The notes under the pieces are model-generated. The model was not told where the DNA came from. It worked only from the letters and a program-made list of their open reading frames with translations, and ran no database searches. Shown here one piece after another: positions 54,299-62,834 of a stretch of 64,000 nucleotides of DNA. The stretch spans positions 1-64,000 of the forward strand of contig NZ_VTUZ01000020.1 of assembly GCF_008369935.1 (NCBI RefSeq). The letters are read 5' to 3'. The position numbers and the translations under genes are program-made. The DNA is from Paraburkholderia panacisoli (GTDB lineage: Bacteria > Pseudomonadota > Gammaproteobacteria > Burkholderiales > Burkholderiaceae). Position 1 is the stretch's first letter; every line of letters begins with the position of its first letter.

Positions 54299-55635
54299 GC
54301 TTGCGGCGCTATTCAAAATACAAAGAAAGTGGAGTGGAGTGGCTGGGCAAGGTGCCGAGCCATTGGACAGTGATGGCTATCAAACTGCTCTCGCCAGTCC
54401 AGCGCGGGGCCTCACCACGTCCTATCGACGACGCGAAGTTCTTTGACGACGAGGGTCAATATGCATGGGTGCGTATTGCCGACGTTTCAGCTTCAAACGG
54501 AACGCTTAGGGAAACCACTCAGCGTATGTCCGAGTTGGGTTCCAGCCTAAGCGTAAAAATTGAACCTGGAGAGTTGTTCGTAAGCATTGCCGGAACTGTC
54601 GGTAAGCCGTGTATTTCTTCCATCAAAGCATGCATTCACGACGGTTTCGTTTATTTTCCGCGCTTAAGAATTCCCCCGGAGTTCTTATACCGAGTCTTCG
54701 AAGCTGGTCAATGCTACGCAGGACTTGGGAAATGGGGAACACAACTGAACCTAAATACCGACACAATCGGTTCAATTCGTATCGCCGTTCCACCTTCTGA
54801 TGACCTGTCAGGCATTCTGAATTTTCTCGACCGTGAGACCGGCAAGATTGATTCGCTGATTGCCGAGCAGGAAAAGCTCCTCATCTTGCTGGCAGAAAAG
54901 CGACAGGCCACCATTTCGCAAGCTGTGACTCGTGGCCTCAATCCGGACGCGCCGATGAAAGATTCGGGCGTCGCCTGGCTGGGTGAGGTGCCGGCGCGAT
55001 GGCGAGTCATGCCGGTCAGATATGTGGCAAAGATAGGGAATGGTTCCACGCCAAATCGCGACAACCCCGGATATTGGACAGAAGGGATATACCCTTGGTT
55101 GAACAGTTCGGTAGTTAACCAAGACGTAGTGCTGGAGTCCGAGCAATTTGTAACGGCTTCTGCGTTGCAAGAGTGTCATTTGCCAATCATCGAGCCACCA
55201 GCGGTCTTGTTGGGGATAACGGGGCAAGGGCGTACACGCGGGATGGCCGCGACGCTGATGTTTGAAGCGACGATAAATCAGCACGTCGCCTACATTAAGC
55301 CCGAGGAGAGGATTGTTCGCGTCGAATTTCTGAGGCGCGTCTTTGATATGGCATATCAGTATCTGCGGACGGAGAGCGACGGTGGTGGCAGTACCAAGGG
55401 CGCTATCACTTGCGAACAGGTAGGTCGGTTGTCAATTCCGATTCCGGAAATCGATGAGCAGTTGGCTATCACGGCTTTTCTCCACGCTGAAACTAACAAG
55501 CTGGACATCCTTAAAGCCGAATCCGAACGCGCCATCGACCTGCTAAAAGAGCGCCGTAGCGCCCTGATTGCCGCCGCCGTTACCGGGAAAATCGATGTGC
55601 GTGAACGCTCGTCCGTGATGGAAGCCGCAGCGTGA
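54295..55635 (+). CDS. hsdS: Type I restriction-modification specificity subunit
   Basis: Encodes 446 residues. Two target-recognition domains are each introduced by a SGVxWLGxVPxxW motif (SGVEWLGKVPSHW near residue 12; SGVAWLGEVPARW near 224) and each followed by a long helix (FLDRETGKIDSLIAEQEKLL; FLHAETNKLDILKAESERAI). This two-fold layout reads a bipartite DNA site. The recognition sequence cannot be predicted from these data. The ATG overlaps the hsdM stop. Confidence 0.93.
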   Translation: MSLRRYSKYKESGVEWLGKVPSHWTVMAIKLLSPVQRGASPRPIDDAKFFDDEGQYAWVRIADVSASNGTLRETTQRMSELGSSLSVKIEPGELFVSIAGTVGKPCISSIKACIHDGFVYFPRLRIPPEFLYRVFEAGQCYAGLGKWGTQLNLNTDTIGSIRIAVPPSDDLSGILNFLDRETGKIDSLIAEQEKLLILLAEKRQATISQAVTRGLNPDAPMKDSGVAWLGEVPARWRVMPVRYVAKIGNGSTPNRDNPGYWTEGIYPWLNSSVVNQDVVLESEQFVTASALQECHLPIIEPPAVLLGITGQGRTRGMAATLMFEATINQHVAYIKPEERIVRVEFLRRVFDMAYQYLRTESDGGGSTKGAITCEQVGRLSIPIPEIDEQLAITAFLHAETNKLDILKAESERAIDLLKERRSALIAAAVTGKIDVRERSSVMEAAA

Positions 55636-55735
55636 GAGATGGTGGCCAGTCTTGCCTTCCAGGCAACGTCGAGCCGACGACTCGCGAGGTTTGCTAGCCC
55701 ATTGCAGAAGACCAACAGACCAATTCGGGTATCGC

Positions 55736-58700
55736 ATGAGCAACCTGCACCAGGAACACCACTTCGAAGCGGAAATGTGCCAGCACCTGGGCGCCAACGG
55801 CTGGCTGTACGCCGAAGGCGATTCCGCGCACTACGACCGCGTCAACGCGCTCTTCCTGCCCGACCTGCTGGCATGGATTGAATCGACGCAGCCCGACACC
55901 TGGCAGCGCCTGACCAAGACCCACGGCTCCGCGCTCAACGACCGTCTGGCCGAACGGGTACGCAAGAGCCTGAACGAGCGTGGCACCCTTGACGTGTTAC
56001 GCCGTGGCGTGGAAATGCTGGGGCTCAAGGAGCCGCTCTCCCTGGTGCAGTTCAAACCCGTGCTGGCCATCAATCCGGTCATCCTGCAACACTACGCCTC
56101 CAACCGGCTGCGCGTGGTCCGCCAGGTGCGGCATTCGCCAAACCACCTGCAAGACGCACTGGACCTAGTGCTGTTCGTCAACGGCATCCCGGTCGCCACG
56201 GCCGAATTGAAATCGGACTTCACGCAGGGTGTGCAGGACGCGGTCGACCAGTATCGCTTTGACCGCCATCCCGAGCCAAAGGGCGGGCAGGCAGAGCCGC
56301 TCCTCAGCTTCCCCGGCGGTGCCCTCGTGCACTTCGCGGTGAGCCAGACCGAAGTCATGATGACCACGCGGCTCGCAGGTCCTGCTACCCAGTTCCTGCC
56401 GTTCAACCGTGGCAACCACGGTGCGGCGGGCAACGCGCCGAATCCGGATGGCTTCGCCACAGCTTATTTGTGGGAAGAGGCGTGGGCGCGAGACAGCTGG
56501 CTCGACATCGTGCACCGCTACCTGATTGGCAAGCGTGACGACAAGAAGCAGCTCAAGGCCGTCATCTTTCCGCGATACCATCAGCTCGACGCGACACGGA
56601 AGCTGGTTGCTGATGTCCTGGCGCAGGGTCCCGGACAGCGGTACCTGATTCAGCACTCGGCAGGTTCGGGCAAGACCAATTCCATTGCCTGGACGGCGCA
56701 CTTCCTCGCCGACCTGCACGACGCCGACCATCGCAAAATGTTCGATAGCGTGCTCGTCGTGTCCGACCGGACCGTGCTCGATTCGCAGTTGCAGGAGGCC
56801 ATCTTCGACTTCGAGCGTACGACAGGCGTCGTGGCTACCATCACCAACGAGCACGGGAGCAAAAGCGCGCAGTTGGGGCAAGCCCTCAAGGACGGAAAGA
56901 AAATCATCGTCTGCACCATCCAGACGTTCCCGTTTGCCCTGCAGGCAGTGCAAGAACTTGCGGCAACGGAAGGCAAACGCTTTGCGGTCATAGCCGATGA
57001 GGCGCACAGCTCACAGACGGGTGAGGCGGCGGCCAAGCTCAAGCAACTGCTGTCGGCCGAAGAATGGGCAGAACTGCAAGATGGTGGGGAACTTGATACC
57101 GAAGTGCTGCTCGCCGCGCAGATGGGCGCACGCACCGGCCGCGAAGGGCTGACCTACGTGGCGTTTACCGCGACGCCCAAGCAGAAGACGCTGGAACTGT
57201 TCGGTCGCCCCGGTCCCGACGGTCTGCCGCAACCTTTCCATGTTTACAGCATGCGCCAAGCCATCGAGGAGGGTTTCATCCTCGACGTGCTAAAGAATTA
57301 CACGACCTACAAGCTTGCGTTCCGGCTCGCTAACAACGGTCAGGAATACGACGAGAAGGAGGTTGAACGCAGTGCGGCGATGAAAGGCATTATGCAATGG
57401 GTCCGCCTGCATCCGTACAACATCTCGCAGAAGGTGCGCATCGTCGTCGAGCACTATCGTGAGAACGTGCAGCCGCTTCTGGATGGCAGGGCGAAGGCCA
57501 TGGTCGTTGTCGGCAGTCGTAAGGAGGCCGTGCGCTGGCAAAAGGCTATTCGCGCGTACATCGAAAAGCAGAACTATCCGCTCGGGGTACTGGTTGCGTT
57601 CTCCGGGGAAATCGACGACGCGGAGAGCTTTCCGACGCCCGTTACGGAAACCAGTAAGGAACTGAATCCTGGCCTGAAGGGGCGTGATATCCGCGACGCA
57701 TTTGCCGAGCCGAACTATCACCTGCTGCTGGTTGCCAACAAATTCCAGACGGGTTTCGACCAGCCCTTGCTGTGCGGAATGTACGTGGACAAGATGCTCG
57801 GGGGCATCCAGGCGGTGCAAACGCTGTCTCGTCTGAACCGCGCCCACCCCGGCAAGGATACGACCTACATCCTTGATTTTGTCAACGATGCCGCCGAGGT
57901 TCTGAAGGCGTTCAAGACCTACTACGAGACCGCCGAGCTCGAAGCCACCACCGACCCGCACCACGTCTTCGACCTGCGCGCCAAGCTTGACACCAGTGGC
58001 CACTATGACGACTTTGAGGTCGACCGCGTGGCCAAGGTTGAGATGGACCCGAAGGGGACGCAGGCGCAACTGAGCGCAGCGATTGCGCCCGTCGCAGATA
58101 GACTCCTCAAACGGTACAAGGCTGCGCAGCAAGAGAAGATAACGGCCGAAGCACAGCATGACGACAAGGCCGCGCAGGCAGCGAAAGATGCGCTCGACGC
58201 CCTCGCGCTCTTCAAAAACGATATGGGTGCATTCATCCGCCTGTACGCATTCCTGTCGCAGATTTTCGATTACGGCAACACGGACATCGAAAAACGCTTC
58301 CTGTTCTTCAAGCGGCTGATACCGTTGTTGGAGTTCGGCCGCGAGCGCGATACTGTCGACCTGTCGAAGGTTGTTTTGACGCACCACAACCTGAGAAACA
58401 TCGGCCGACAAACATTGAGCCTCGGTCAGGGTGACGCGCCGAAGTTGCCGCCAATGGATGCAGTAGGTAGCGGCACCGTTCAGGAAAAGGAAAAGGCACT
58501 TCTGGAACAAATTATCCAGAAGGTCAATGGGCTCTTCGAGGGAGAGCTATCGGACGAGGACCAGCTTGTGTACGTGAACGGGGTGCTGAAGGGCAAGCTA
58601 CTGGAAAATGACACACTCATGCAACAGGCGATGAGTAACAGCAAGGAACAGTTTGCGAACTCACCAGACCTGCGGCAAGCACTCGTGCATGCAATCATGG

Positions 58701-58855
58701 ACGCGTTCGAGGCGCATAGCGCAATGAGTACGCAGGCACTTGGTTCGGAGCGCGTGCAGGAAGGCCTGACAGAAATCCTGCTGGGGCCGGCACAGCTATA
58801 TGAAGCGCTGCGGGCGCGGTCGGGCGGACGCGATTCAGCGAATTCGTCGAGATAA
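55736..58855 (+). CDS. hsdR: Type I restriction endonuclease subunit
   Basis: Encodes 1039 residues from MSNLHQEHHFEAEMCQHLGA. The N-terminal PD-(D/E)XK nuclease contains VATAELKSDFTQ. The SF2 translocase has Walker A as HSAGSGKTNS, motif II ADEAHSSQ, motif III FTATP and later LNRAHPGKDTTYILDFVN. A C-terminal helical domain binds the methylase. It translocates and cuts unmodified foreign DNA. The gap of 100 bases after hsdS contains no other gene. The Met at 55736 is chosen since the preceding frame is not HsdR-like. Confidence 0.94.
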   Translation: MSNLHQEHHFEAEMCQHLGANGWLYAEGDSAHYDRVNALFLPDLLAWIESTQPDTWQRLTKTHGSALNDRLAERVRKSLNERGTLDVLRRGVEMLGLKEPLSLVQFKPVLAINPVILQHYASNRLRVVRQVRHSPNHLQDALDLVLFVNGIPVATAELKSDFTQGVQDAVDQYRFDRHPEPKGGQAEPLLSFPGGALVHFAVSQTEVMMTTRLAGPATQFLPFNRGNHGAAGNAPNPDGFATAYLWEEAWARDSWLDIVHRYLIGKRDDKKQLKAVIFPRYHQLDATRKLVADVLAQGPGQRYLIQHSAGSGKTNSIAWTAHFLADLHDADHRKMFDSVLVVSDRTVLDSQLQEAIFDFERTTGVVATITNEHGSKSAQLGQALKDGKKIIVCTIQTFPFALQAVQELAATEGKRFAVIADEAHSSQTGEAAAKLKQLLSAEEWAELQDGGELDTEVLLAAQMGARTGREGLTYVAFTATPKQKTLELFGRPGPDGLPQPFHVYSMRQAIEEGFILDVLKNYTTYKLAFRLANNGQEYDEKEVERSAAMKGIMQWVRLHPYNISQKVRIVVEHYRENVQPLLDGRAKAMVVVGSRKEAVRWQKAIRAYIEKQNYPLGVLVAFSGEIDDAESFPTPVTETSKELNPGLKGRDIRDAFAEPNYHLLLVANKFQTGFDQPLLCGMYVDKMLGGIQAVQTLSRLNRAHPGKDTTYILDFVNDAAEVLKAFKTYYETAELEATTDPHHVFDLRAKLDTSGHYDDFEVDRVAKVEMDPKGTQAQLSAAIAPVADRLLKRYKAAQQEKITAEAQHDDKAAQAAKDALDALALFKNDMGAFIRLYAFLSQIFDYGNTDIEKRFLFFKRLIPLLEFGRERDTVDLSKVVLTHHNLRNIGRQTLSLGQGDAPKLPPMDAVGSGTVQEKEKALLEQIIQKVNGLFEGELSDEDQLVYVNGVLKGKLLENDTLMQQAMSNSKEQFANSPDLRQALVHAIMDAFEAHSAMSTQALGSERVQEGLTEILLGPAQLYEALRARSGGRDSANSSR

Positions 58856-59190
58856 ATGACAGTAGTCGCCGTTTAGTGCAGACGGTCTGGTTCTTTTGGT
58901 GTCGAGCATCATCCGTCCTGTTGTCGCAAGCGTGCTGCTAAATTGGGAAAAAAATGCCGGACAACCCGATTTGGTCAGATGCACTGAAGGTGCAGCGGTG
59001 GTGAGACGGAGGGCGATGCTCGCCGCAGTTGACGGATGTACAATTCCATGCGCAGAGCGATGGTTCCGCCAAAGCCGGGACGGCGCCCCAAAGGGCGCAG
59101 CACAAAGTCGGCGTGGGGACACCTGCTATAAAGAGTCGGCGGCAGCAGCCGTAATCTGCAGAGAAGAACAAAAGAGACTGAGGGCACTAC
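58856..59190. other. Intergenic region between hsdR and HipA-like gene
   Basis: About 335 bases with no gene. Probably contains the promoter of the HipA-like/DUF3037-like operon. Confidence 0.4.
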
Positions 59191-59997
59191 ATGATTCCAA
59201 TTCTGCCGGCTGATGCCTGGCGGGAGTTCCGTGGCGCGGCCGCCAACAAGGGGCAGAACCACACTACCCACCAAGCGGTCATCGCCGACGCAAACGGGAG
59301 CTTGCATAAATGCTTTGTCAAAGCTGCCCCGCTCGGCAACCCCATGGTGCTCACAGAGAGCATTGCATGGATGATAGCTGCTGCCCTCGACCTGCCTCGG
59401 CCGGAGTTCGCAGCAGTTGTTCTGCTTCCCGTTAGCAGGCTTCGTCAGAGCATGCCGCTGGACCAGCATTGGATGAAGTACAAAGAGGTACCAGCCTTCT
59501 GCACCTCAGCTGTTTCTGGCAAGCACATCTCCGCGCGGTGGAAGTGGCTCCAAGCAGCTCGAAAGGCAACTGCGTTCAAGCATCGCGACATCGCCAGAAT
59601 CGCGGCCTTCGACCACTGGGTCGAAAATCAGGACCGCCATACTGGGAATTTCCTCCGCACGAATGGTGGCGACTATATCCCCATCGACAATGAACTGATT
59701 CTCTATACGTTAATCTGGGTAGCAAGTGGCCTCCAATATGCGCACAATAGTTTGCGAAAGGAGGCCCGGAACCTCCTTAAACAGGCAGGCTATACGAAGT
59801 TTGAAGCGTCGATGGCGGTGGCATCCTTGCAGCATGAACAGGCTCTCGTGCAGGTCGCGCCTTCACTGGAGCAGTTCATTTCAAAGGTGATTTCCGACTC
59901 GACGGAGGCCGCAACGTTGACAGCAAACGTCCTGCAGTTCTTGGGGCAACGCGCTCAACGCGATTGGCTAGCCGATGAATTGGGGTGCATCGTATGA
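59191..59997 (+). CDS. HipA-like kinase-fold protein
   Basis: Encodes 268 residues. FDHWVENQDRHTGNFLR (140-156) is the catalytic loop of HipA-like kinases (Asp148, Asn153), and YIPIDNELIL (162-171) contains the metal-binding Asp166. The protein lacks the N-terminal HipA subdomain and is much shorter than HipA (about 440). It overlaps the next gene by four bases (ATGA). Similar short HipA-like kinases occur paired with DUF3037 proteins, possibly as a toxin-antitoxin or defence pair. No HipB-type antitoxin is next to it. Confidence 0.75.
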   Translation: MIPILPADAWREFRGAAANKGQNHTTHQAVIADANGSLHKCFVKAAPLGNPMVLTESIAWMIAAALDLPRPEFAAVVLLPVSRLRQSMPLDQHWMKYKEVPAFCTSAVSGKHISARWKWLQAARKATAFKHRDIARIAAFDHWVENQDRHTGNFLRTNGGDYIPIDNELILYTLIWVASGLQYAHNSLRKEARNLLKQAGYTKFEASMAVASLQHEQALVQVAPSLEQFISKVISDSTEAATLTANVLQFLGQRAQRDWLADELGCIV

Positions 59998-60911
59998 AGA
60001 CCTTATTCATGTCGACGGACACAGACCCTCTTGCGCATGTTAGACGCCATGCGCTCGCTGTGCCTGCAGCTGAGTTCGAGGGCGTCTGGGCCACCATCGA
60101 ACTGCAACCGGATGCTTTCGCGCCTCAACGTTACACCATTGGGGTGATTGTCGGCACACCAGGCGGACCGTTCAGCTTCCGTTTGCTCGATGACCTTTCA
60201 AAGTTTGAGTGTATCTATGGCCGAGATGACCTCGGTCAAATTCGCGAACTCATGGACGCGGCCGAGCAGGGCATGCTGCGTGCGCAGAAGAATGTCGTCG
60301 GCCTCGACGACGTACCATTCGAGACTGACGCTATCTCAATCGGAAGTCAATGGGCCACGTCAGGTGTGTCGGTTGATGCTGTTTTGAGCCGACTCTATCA
60401 CGACGTTGTCCCTCTAGTTCCTCGCGAAGAGAGGAAGACCCGCGAGTTCGTCACTCTCGACAACGCCGCAGTGCGCCGTCTTGTCGATGATGAGCTGAAA
60501 AGAATTGCCGGATTGTCGTTTGAGAGAATCAGTACTGAACCACAACGAGCGCTCCTCGATGAATCGACCGGCCAGTCTCATTGGCTGGATTTCAATCTTG
60601 CACCTACAGGCAAGGCTGGAAGTGTCATCTCAGCCGTGTATAAGACTCCGACCAGCGTTGAGCTGAATTTCCTGCGAGCTTCGCGAGACCTGACTACTTA
60701 TGCTCGGGTGAACCGGCTTCAGGACCGAGGTCTCGGGCTTTTCGTCATGACACCGGCAACCGACAGCATGCCCGCGCTTGACCGTGAGAGGATTGAGAAT
60801 ATCCTTGGCGAGCAAAGTTGGAGCCTCGAACAACAGGGCTTCGTCGTATCAGCTCATGATGACCCCGCCCCATTGGCACGCGACGTCTATGAATGGGCGT
60901 CGGTCGATTGA
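59994..60911 (+). CDS. DUF3037-like partner of HipA-like kinase
   Basis: Encodes 305 residues from MKTLFMSTDTDPLAHVRRHA. The stretch FAPQRYTIGVIVGTPGGPFS, FRLLDDLSKFECIY resembles the conserved start of DUF3037 proteins. The C-terminal half is of unknown fold (SHWLDFNLAPTGKAGSVISA). It is coupled to the kinase gene by a four-base overlap, so the proteins probably work together, perhaps as substrate or inhibitor. The DUF3037 assignment is tentative and rests on context plus the short motif. Confidence 0.55.
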   Translation: MKTLFMSTDTDPLAHVRRHALAVPAAEFEGVWATIELQPDAFAPQRYTIGVIVGTPGGPFSFRLLDDLSKFECIYGRDDLGQIRELMDAAEQGMLRAQKNVVGLDDVPFETDAISIGSQWATSGVSVDAVLSRLYHDVVPLVPREERKTREFVTLDNAAVRRLVDDELKRIAGLSFERISTEPQRALLDESTGQSHWLDFNLAPTGKAGSVISAVYKTPTSVELNFLRASRDLTTYARVNRLQDRGLGLFVMTPATDSMPALDRERIENILGEQSWSLEQQGFVVSAHDDPAPLARDVYEWASVD

Positions 60912-61037
60912 GAAGTCTATCTGACAGCTCACGCGATTGAGATGTGCCGAGAACCTGACGAGGAAGGCGAGCCTGGCGGCCGCTAGTATGTTTTGATGCG
61001 CCAAGACCTCGCACGGTCTTGCGTGGCGGGTCTATAT

Positions 61038-61556
61038 CTAGTCAGGGATAAGGCACCCTAGGTTTGCTAACCGGATACCCATAGCTTGTGGGCTGACTTC
61101 AAATTGGGCCGCAAGTGCAGTTGTCATTTCTTCCGCAGAGCCGTTGGGGGACTGTTTCCGGTTTTCAGCCAACTTCTCATAAACCCAGTCGGAAGGCATT
61201 AACAATGCGGCTGCAAACTGGTTGGCTGCAATTTCCTGTGGGTCTATTGCTCGGCCGCTGTTCTCGTCTCTGCGAAGGACCGTCCCGTCAACGAACATGT
61301 CTCCTTTGTGCTGTAGGACGAGATGCCCGAGCTCGTGCGCAATCGTAAATCGTTGGCGAGTCTTGCTTTGATTAGAGTTGACTCCAATCAGACAGTTTCC
61401 TGGCTTATTTACGAGAAGTCCCGATAAGTCAGATTTCAAGGTCTGAAACATCACCTTGCAGCCCATTTTTTCCGCGACAAGTTCGACGTTAACTGGCGCT
61501 TCAGTCACACCAGCTGTCTCAAGTGTCTCTTTTGCTGTCTTTTCTGGGTTTGCCAT
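61038..61556 (-). CDS. ImmA/IrrE family metallopeptidase, CapP-like
   Basis: Encodes 172 residues. The zinc motif HELGH (74-78) follows QRFTIAHELGHLVLQHKG, and a later DPQEIAANQFAAALLMP supplies the third ligand Glu, as in ImmA/IrrE/CapP proteases. These cleave a partner XRE repressor to release its target promoter. It is coded 3 bases after the XRE gene on the same strand, so the two form an operon. The ubiquitin-like operon lies just beyond that operon's promoter. Confidence 0.87.
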   Translation of the reverse strand: MANPEKTAKETLETAGVTEAPVNVELVAEKMGCKVMFQTLKSDLSGLLVNKPGNCLIGVNSNQSKTRQRFTIAHELGHLVLQHKGDMFVDGTVLRRDENSGRAIDPQEIAANQFAAALLMPSDWVYEKLAENRKQSPNGSAEEMTTALAAQFEVSPQAMGIRLANLGCLIPD

Positions 61557-61559
61557 GTT

Positions 61560-61910
61560 TTAGCGTTTGGCCTCGAGAGAAGCGAGAACCTCAGGCGAGT
61601 CTAAGAATTCTCGAGCCCACTGTCTTTCCGTCTCATCATCAAGCTTGGCCAGCGAACTTTCCAATTCTGCAGGAAGCTCCGACTTCTCCTTGGCCTCAAT
61701 CCTTGAAGGTAGGAGAGATGAGGGTTCTGCGTCAACGGCATCAGCCAGTTGATAAAGCATGTGTAAAGAGACTTGTTGTCGTCCCTTCTCGATATTTGTG
61801 ACGGACGTGCGCCCAAGCCCCACCTTCGACGCCACGTCATCCTGCGTCAGGTTGGCTTTAATTCGGCGCTCTCGCAGCGCCCGCCCGAACTCTTCATAGA
61901 ACTTGTCCAT
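61560..61910 (-). CDS. XRE-family repressor, CapH-like
   Basis: Encodes 116 residues. An N-terminal helix-turn-helix (residues 8-62: ERRIKANLTQDDVASKVGLG, RTSVTNIEKGRQ) is followed by an acidic linker and a short C-terminal helical part (ETERQWAREFLDSPEVLASL) that could be the dimer region and protease target. With the downstream protease it resembles CapH/CapP pairs that repress CBASS and other defence operons until DNA damage or infection. The three GTCA-N7-TGAC sites just upstream are its likely operators. Confidence 0.85.
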   Translation of the reverse strand: MDKFYEEFGRALRERRIKANLTQDDVASKVGLGRTSVTNIEKGRQQVSLHMLYQLADAVDAEPSSLLPSRIEAKEKSELPAELESSLAKLDDETERQWAREFLDSPEVLASLEAKR

Positions 61911-61940
61911 GTTCGGCAGTATAACTTGTGCCTCGTATAT

Positions 61941-62000
61941 GTCAATATTGATGACTTGTCAAGATGGCTGACGTTTACCCGAAAAGTCATCACAGTTGAC
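61941..62000. promoter_or_regulatory. Three GTCA-N7-TGAC dyads, probable XRE operators
   Basis: GTCAATATTGATGAC (61941-61955), GTCAAGATGGCTGAC (61958-61972) and GTCATCACAGTTGAC (61986-62000) share the outer GTCA...TGAC dyad with 7-base spacers. The first and third also form a larger inverted repeat (61938-61957 with 61984-62003). They lie between the divergent XRE gene and the ubiquitin-like operon and so could regulate both. A weaker TGACAT...ATGTCA pair occurs at 62030-62052. Confidence 0.75.
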
Positions 62001-62076
62001 ATATCGATTCCTCTGAAGGACAATTTGGCTGACATTGAATGGTTCGATGTCATTGGTGCAAACTTTAGAGGTAATC

Positions 62077-62481
62077 ATGCACAACCCTGAGCAAACCCCG
62101 GGCAGACACGCCCACAGCGACCATGGCGAGCAGCCGGGCCACTCCCTGACGGGCCATGAAGGTCATGGTGGGCAGCATGCGCATCCTGAGCCGAATGGCC
62201 GCCACGAGCAGCACGGCCACCACGAGCATCATGGCCATCACCACGACCACCATCCGGCGCCGCATCTCGTCACCGTCAAAATCGACAATAACCCGGTCGA
62301 GATTGAGGCCGGGACGTATCTGGTCGCCGAGCTGAAGAAGAAATTGGGTGTTCCGGCCGACAAGGTCCTCGAAAAGGTCCTGGGCCCCGGTGACTTTCCG
62401 CCGCTCGACGATAACTCGCACATTCACGTCATTGGCGGCGAAGAGTTTCTCAGTGCAGTCCGCACCGGGAGCTCGTCGTGA
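62077..62481 (+). CDS. His-rich ubiquitin-like protein (multiubiquitin-type domain)
   Basis: Encodes 135 residues. The first about 60 are a disordered, extremely His-rich leader (alternating His with Gly, Glu, Asp and Gln). From about residue 63 a ubiquitin-like beta-grasp domain follows: HLVTVKIDNNPVEIEAGTYL, then LKKKLGVPADKVLEKVLGPG and DDNSHIHVIGGEEF. This is the pattern of multiubiquitin-family domains found in bacterial conjugation operons. The end is RTGSSS, so a single Gly is followed by three residues that would need trimming. It is the first gene of a four-gene operon and overlaps the next by one base (TGATG). Confidence 0.75.
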   Translation: MHNPEQTPGRHAHSDHGEQPGHSLTGHEGHGGQHAHPEPNGRHEQHGHHEHHGHHHDHHPAPHLVTVKIDNNPVEIEAGTYLVAELKKKLGVPADKVLEKVLGPGDFPPLDDNSHIHVIGGEEFLSAVRTGSSS

Positions 62482-62834
62482 TGGAGGGGATTGACGACGA
62501 ACGACTGCGGCCGTTGCTGGCCGTAGTCCCTGGCGCCAAGGCTTTCATGGATGGACCAGACGTTTTCATTTATCTGCCATCACTGCGGCTCCAGGTCGGG
62601 GACAAGAACTACACCCTTGATGGGCTCCTGGCGCCGAACGGAGTCGGGGGCTATGCGAGCCGTCTTTATCTGTCTCAGCGGATTGCCGAACGCGAGCAGA
62701 TTGCCGGCCAGCCGGCAAACTGGACGGACCGAACAGTCGCAGGTCGCGTATGGTACGTCTGGTCCTGGCAGGGTGTTCCGCCATCGTTGCCACTACTGGA
62801 CATGCTGGGTGCACACATGGTGGCGCTTAAATGA
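62481..62834 (+). CDS. E2-like (Prok-E2_E-type) protein lacking cysteine
   Basis: Encodes 117 residues from ATG at 62481. VWYVWSWQGVPPSLPLLDML, GAHMVAL and the preceding GYASRLYLSQRI resemble the prokaryotic E2 family E, usually encoded between ubiquitin-like and JAB genes. There is no cysteine anywhere in the sequence, so it cannot form the usual E2 thioester. It may be a structural or non-catalytic partner. It overlaps the next ORF by four bases (ATGA). Confidence 0.6.
   Translation: MEGIDDERLRPLLAVVPGAKAFMDGPDVFIYLPSLRLQVGDKNYTLDGLLAPNGVGGYASRLYLSQRIAEREQIAGQPANWTDRTVAGRVWYVWSWQGVPPSLPLLDMLGAHMVALK

Noticed and set aside
57290..58510. 406-residue open frame on the minus strand
   Set aside because: Antisense to hsdR, with no motif or ribosome-binding site.
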